A stretch of 34,382 nt of DNA from Bifidobacterium breve (GTDB lineage Bacteria > Bacteroidota > Bacteroidia > Flavobacteriales > Flavobacteriaceae). The notes under the pieces are model-generated. The model ran no database searches and was not told the DNA's origin. It saw nothing but the letters and a program-made list of their open reading frames with translations. The DNA lies in NCBI GenBank assembly GCA_943326765.2, contig CALPUN020000004.1, positions 1 through 34,382 of the forward strand, read 5' to 3'. The first letter of the stretch is position 1, and each line of letters begins with the position of its first letter. A program made the position numbers and the translations under genes. Below are positions 32,281-34,382 of the stretch, in pieces.

Positions 32281-34128
32281 ATGAAAAAGCTAATTACTCT
32301 TTGTTTTCTATCAACTCTTTTATCTTGCCAAAAAAAAGAAGTTGCTGCAATACCTCAATTCGTCAAAGACGAACATTCTTTCTCCACCCCAAATGATGCT
32401 GTAGTAAAACACTTGGACTTAGATATCAAAGTCGACTTTGATTCACAAACCATATTTGGTAAAGCCTCCTGGACAATTGAAAATACATCCAAAGGAAACA
32501 CCATTATCTTTGACACTAATACATTAAACATTACTAAAGTTACCCTAGGTAATGATGAAAAAGTAGCGGAATATTGCATGGGGAAAGCCGTTGAATTCCA
32601 TGGCAAACCAGTTCATATTTCCATAGATGCCAACACCACCAAAGTCAATATCTACTACAACACTACCAAAGATGCTGTGGCACTGCAATGGTTAAATCCA
32701 GCGCAAACGGCTGATAAAAAGAAACCGTTTCTATTCTCTCAAGGCGAAAGCATTTGGTCTCGCACTTGGATACCGTGTCAAGATTCTCCTGGAATTCGAT
32801 TCACTTACAACGCCAAAGTTTCTGTTCCTAAAGATTTATTGGCAGTAATGAGCGCCACCAATCCACAACAAAAAAATGACACTGGAATTTATACTTTTCA
32901 ACAAAAAAACCCGATTCCTTCCTATCTTATGGCTATTGCTGTGGGAGACCTTCAATTTCAAGCTATTGACAGTCGAACCGGAGTGTATGCCGAACCATCC
33001 TTACTAACAAAAGCCGCCTGGGAATTTGCCGAATTAGGTAAAATGGTAAATACCGCGGAAAAATTATTTGGCCCCTACCAATGGGGGCGCTACGATGTTC
33101 TAGTACTTCCGCCTAGTTTCCCTTATGGCGGCATGGAAAACCCCAACTTGACGTTCTTAACTCCTGGCGTTCTTGCAGGCGACCGTTCGCTAAGCAGTTT
33201 GCTGGCGCACGAATTGGGCCATAGTTGGAGTGGCAACTTAGTGACCAACGCCACTTGGAACGACATTTGGCTCAACGAAGGGTTCACTACTTATGTAGAA
33301 CACCGAATTGGTGAAGCTATTTTCGGAGTGAAAGAAGCTAAAATGCAAGATGTTTTGAGTCGAAAATCGCTCTATGACAACATGAAGGATTACGGACCGA
33401 ACAATGCCGAAACCCAACTCAAAGTAAATGTTGATGGCAAAAATGCTGATGATTCCCTTAGTGATATTCCGTATGAAAAAGGATATGCTTTTCTACAAAC
33501 CGTCGAAAACATGGTAGGTCGTGAAAAATTTGATATTTTCATTACGAAATATTTCAACAGTCATGCCTTCCAATCCATTACTACTGAAGACTTCTTAAAA
33601 TATTTTAATGAAAATCTTATCAAAGGCGATAAAGCATTAGCTTCAAAAATCAAAGCCGAAGAATGGATTTACAAACCCGATATTCCATCGAATATCATCG
33701 TTCCGATTTCCAAAGATTTCAACACCATCGATAGCATTCAAGCGAATTGGCGCAAAATGGGCATCAAAGGATTGAGTAGCATCATCAAATCAACCAACGA
33801 AAAACAATACTTTATCGATCATCTTCCCGAAGACATTATCCCCAAAGAAATGACCGATTTGGATGCCGAATTTCATTTCTCCGACAAAGGCAATTTTGTC
33901 ATCAAGCGGCAGTGGTTTGTCATTGCCATCAAGCACCACTACCAACCCGCGTATCCCGCCATCGAAGCGTTTATGATTGCTACAAGCCGCACAGGTTCGT
34001 TACAAATGCTCTACAAAGAAATGGTCAAAACACCACAAGGAAAAGTCTGGGCGAAACGTATTTTTGAAAAAGCGAAATCGGGGTATCATCTCACGACCGT
34101 ACAAGATTTGCAACGCACTTTAAAGTAA
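32281..34128 (+). CDS. M1 family aminopeptidase, leukotriene A4 hydrolase-like lipoprotein
   Basis: The 615-residue product is an M1 zinc aminopeptidase of the leukotriene A4 hydrolase/aminopeptidase B branch. A lipoprotein signal peptide (MKKLITLCFLSTLLSC, Cys16) places it in the envelope. The exopeptidase motif GGMEN is at 283-287, and the zinc site is HELGH (310-314) with the third ligand Glu333 in NEGFTTYVE. The C-terminal part (about 475-615) fits the helical domain of that branch. It likely trims peptides in the periplasm or at the cell surface. It has no obvious promoter in the 27 bases after the pdhC terminator. Confidence 0.94.
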   Translation: MKKLITLCFLSTLLSCQKKEVAAIPQFVKDEHSFSTPNDAVVKHLDLDIKVDFDSQTIFGKASWTIENTSKGNTIIFDTNTLNITKVTLGNDEKVAEYCMGKAVEFHGKPVHISIDANTTKVNIYYNTTKDAVALQWLNPAQTADKKKPFLFSQGESIWSRTWIPCQDSPGIRFTYNAKVSVPKDLLAVMSATNPQQKNDTGIYTFQQKNPIPSYLMAIAVGDLQFQAIDSRTGVYAEPSLLTKAAWEFAELGKMVNTAEKLFGPYQWGRYDVLVLPPSFPYGGMENPNLTFLTPGVLAGDRSLSSLLAHELGHSWSGNLVTNATWNDIWLNEGFTTYVEHRIGEAIFGVKEAKMQDVLSRKSLYDNMKDYGPNNAETQLKVNVDGKNADDSLSDIPYEKGYAFLQTVENMVGREKFDIFITKYFNSHAFQSITTEDFLKYFNENLIKGDKALASKIKAEEWIYKPDIPSNIIVPISKDFNTIDSIQANWRKMGIKGLSSIIKSTNEKQYFIDHLPEDIIPKEMTDLDAEFHFSDKGNFVIKRQWFVIAIKHHYQPAYPAIEAFMIATSRTGSLQMLYKEMVKTPQGKVWAKRIFEKAKSGYHLTTVQDLQRTLK

Positions 34129-34206
34129 AAATAGAGCATCTCAGTTTTGCTAAGTCATTGATCATTTTTGGCGTGCCGGCTCTAGAAAACCTCTAGTACT
34201 GAGGAA

Positions 34207-34330
34207 CATCGGGCGAGCCGTCGGGCTGTTCGCTGCAATCTTTTTTGTTTGTCACACCGAGTGCAGTCGAGGTACTTTTTTTAAAACAAAAAAGGATTTC
34301 CACTGCCATCCCTCACGCGGGCGAGCGGAA
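34207..34330. repeat. Palindromic intergenic repeat element (copy 2) with a nested repeat
   Basis: CTTTTTTGTTT (34240-34250) and AAACAAAAAAG (34284-34294) are a perfect 11-bp inverted repeat. The right-hand segment AAAGGATTTCCACTGCCATC (34291-34310) differs by one base from copy 1 at 597-616, and CAATCTTTT precedes both left arms. The arms themselves differ in sequence, so pairing is kept while sequence changes. GGGCGAGCCG (34211-34220) and GGGCGAGCGG (34319-34328) flank the core as direct repeats. The loop holds a CGAGYGCAGTCGAGG repeat. The exact ends are uncertain. Confidence 0.65.
34251..34274. repeat. CGAGYGCAGTCGAGG repeat in the loop of the palindromic element
   Basis: The sequence opens GTCACACCGAG and continues TGCAGTCGAGGTA. 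It aligns with the copies at 31404-31427 and 32179-32202 and occupies most of the 33-base loop of the surrounding palindromic element. Confidence 0.75.
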
Positions 34331-34382
34331 CAAATTTAAAAGGGGTATACTTGCCACGGAATTATTTCACTTCTTGGCGACT

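Overview
The window reads as chromosomal DNA of a member of the Bacteroidota, most likely Flavobacterium or a close relative in the Flavobacteriaceae. The evidence is the gene content (the gliding/type IX secretion genes gldJ, porU and porV, a two-lipoyl-domain pyruvate dehydrogenase E2, a single-chain glycine decarboxylase), the AT-rich intergenic DNA, the lack of Shine-Dalgarno sequences before start codons, and several promoters of the Bacteroidota form TTG-N19-TAnnTTTG. No phage, insertion sequence, CRISPR array or resistance island is visible. Most genes are core genes; the unusual material is in the small dispersed repeats.

Layout. 1-3680: purE, a 148-bp palindromic repeat element, a Dcp-type M3 peptidase, and a convergent UbiA-like membrane protein. 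3911-7197: gcvP, a strong terminator, and a group III truncated haemoglobin. 7322-11679: a FabH-like ketosynthase, a small SAM methyltransferase, a family 2 glycosyltransferase, and an MlaE/MlaF-type lipid ABC transporter pair with a 4-base ATGA overlap. 11816-15601, all on the minus strand: mannose-1-phosphate guanylyltransferase, a SprT-like zinc protein, an SDR oxidoreductase with a TTG start, and an acyl-CoA dehydrogenase. 15697-20244, plus strand: anmK, a Glu/Leu/Phe/Val dehydrogenase, a TonB-like protein with a glycine-rich spacer, and folC. 20302-20379: tRNA-Val(UAC) with its own promoter and terminator. 20493-23559, minus strand: gldJ followed by murF. 23772-28823: porU and porV, divergent from gldJ. 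28894-34128: cytidine deaminase, pdhA, pdhC, and an M1 aminopeptidase lipoprotein. The last 250 bases hold a second copy of the palindromic repeat family.

How the genes work together. gldJ, porU and porV supply part of the type IX secretion and gliding machinery: GldJ is a lipoprotein of the motor/ring region, PorU is the sortase that cuts off C-terminal sorting domains, and PorV is its outer-membrane partner. pdhA and pdhC encode E1-alpha and E2 of pyruvate dehydrogenase; E1-beta and E3 must lie elsewhere. anmK, murF and manC link to cell-wall recycling, cell-wall synthesis and surface sugar supply. The mlaE/mlaF pair, ketosynthase, methyltransferase and glycosyltransferase suggest an envelope-lipid theme, but that link is inference.

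The most interesting structure is a set of short dispersed repeats: heptamer tandem repeats (CAACCRA, and related ATCAAYN units), a CGAGYGCAGTCGAGG hairpin repeat, and a larger palindromic element. The same repeats that sit between genes also sit inside pdhC, in frame, in the flexible linkers between E2 domains. At the right end one repeat family is nested in the loop of another.
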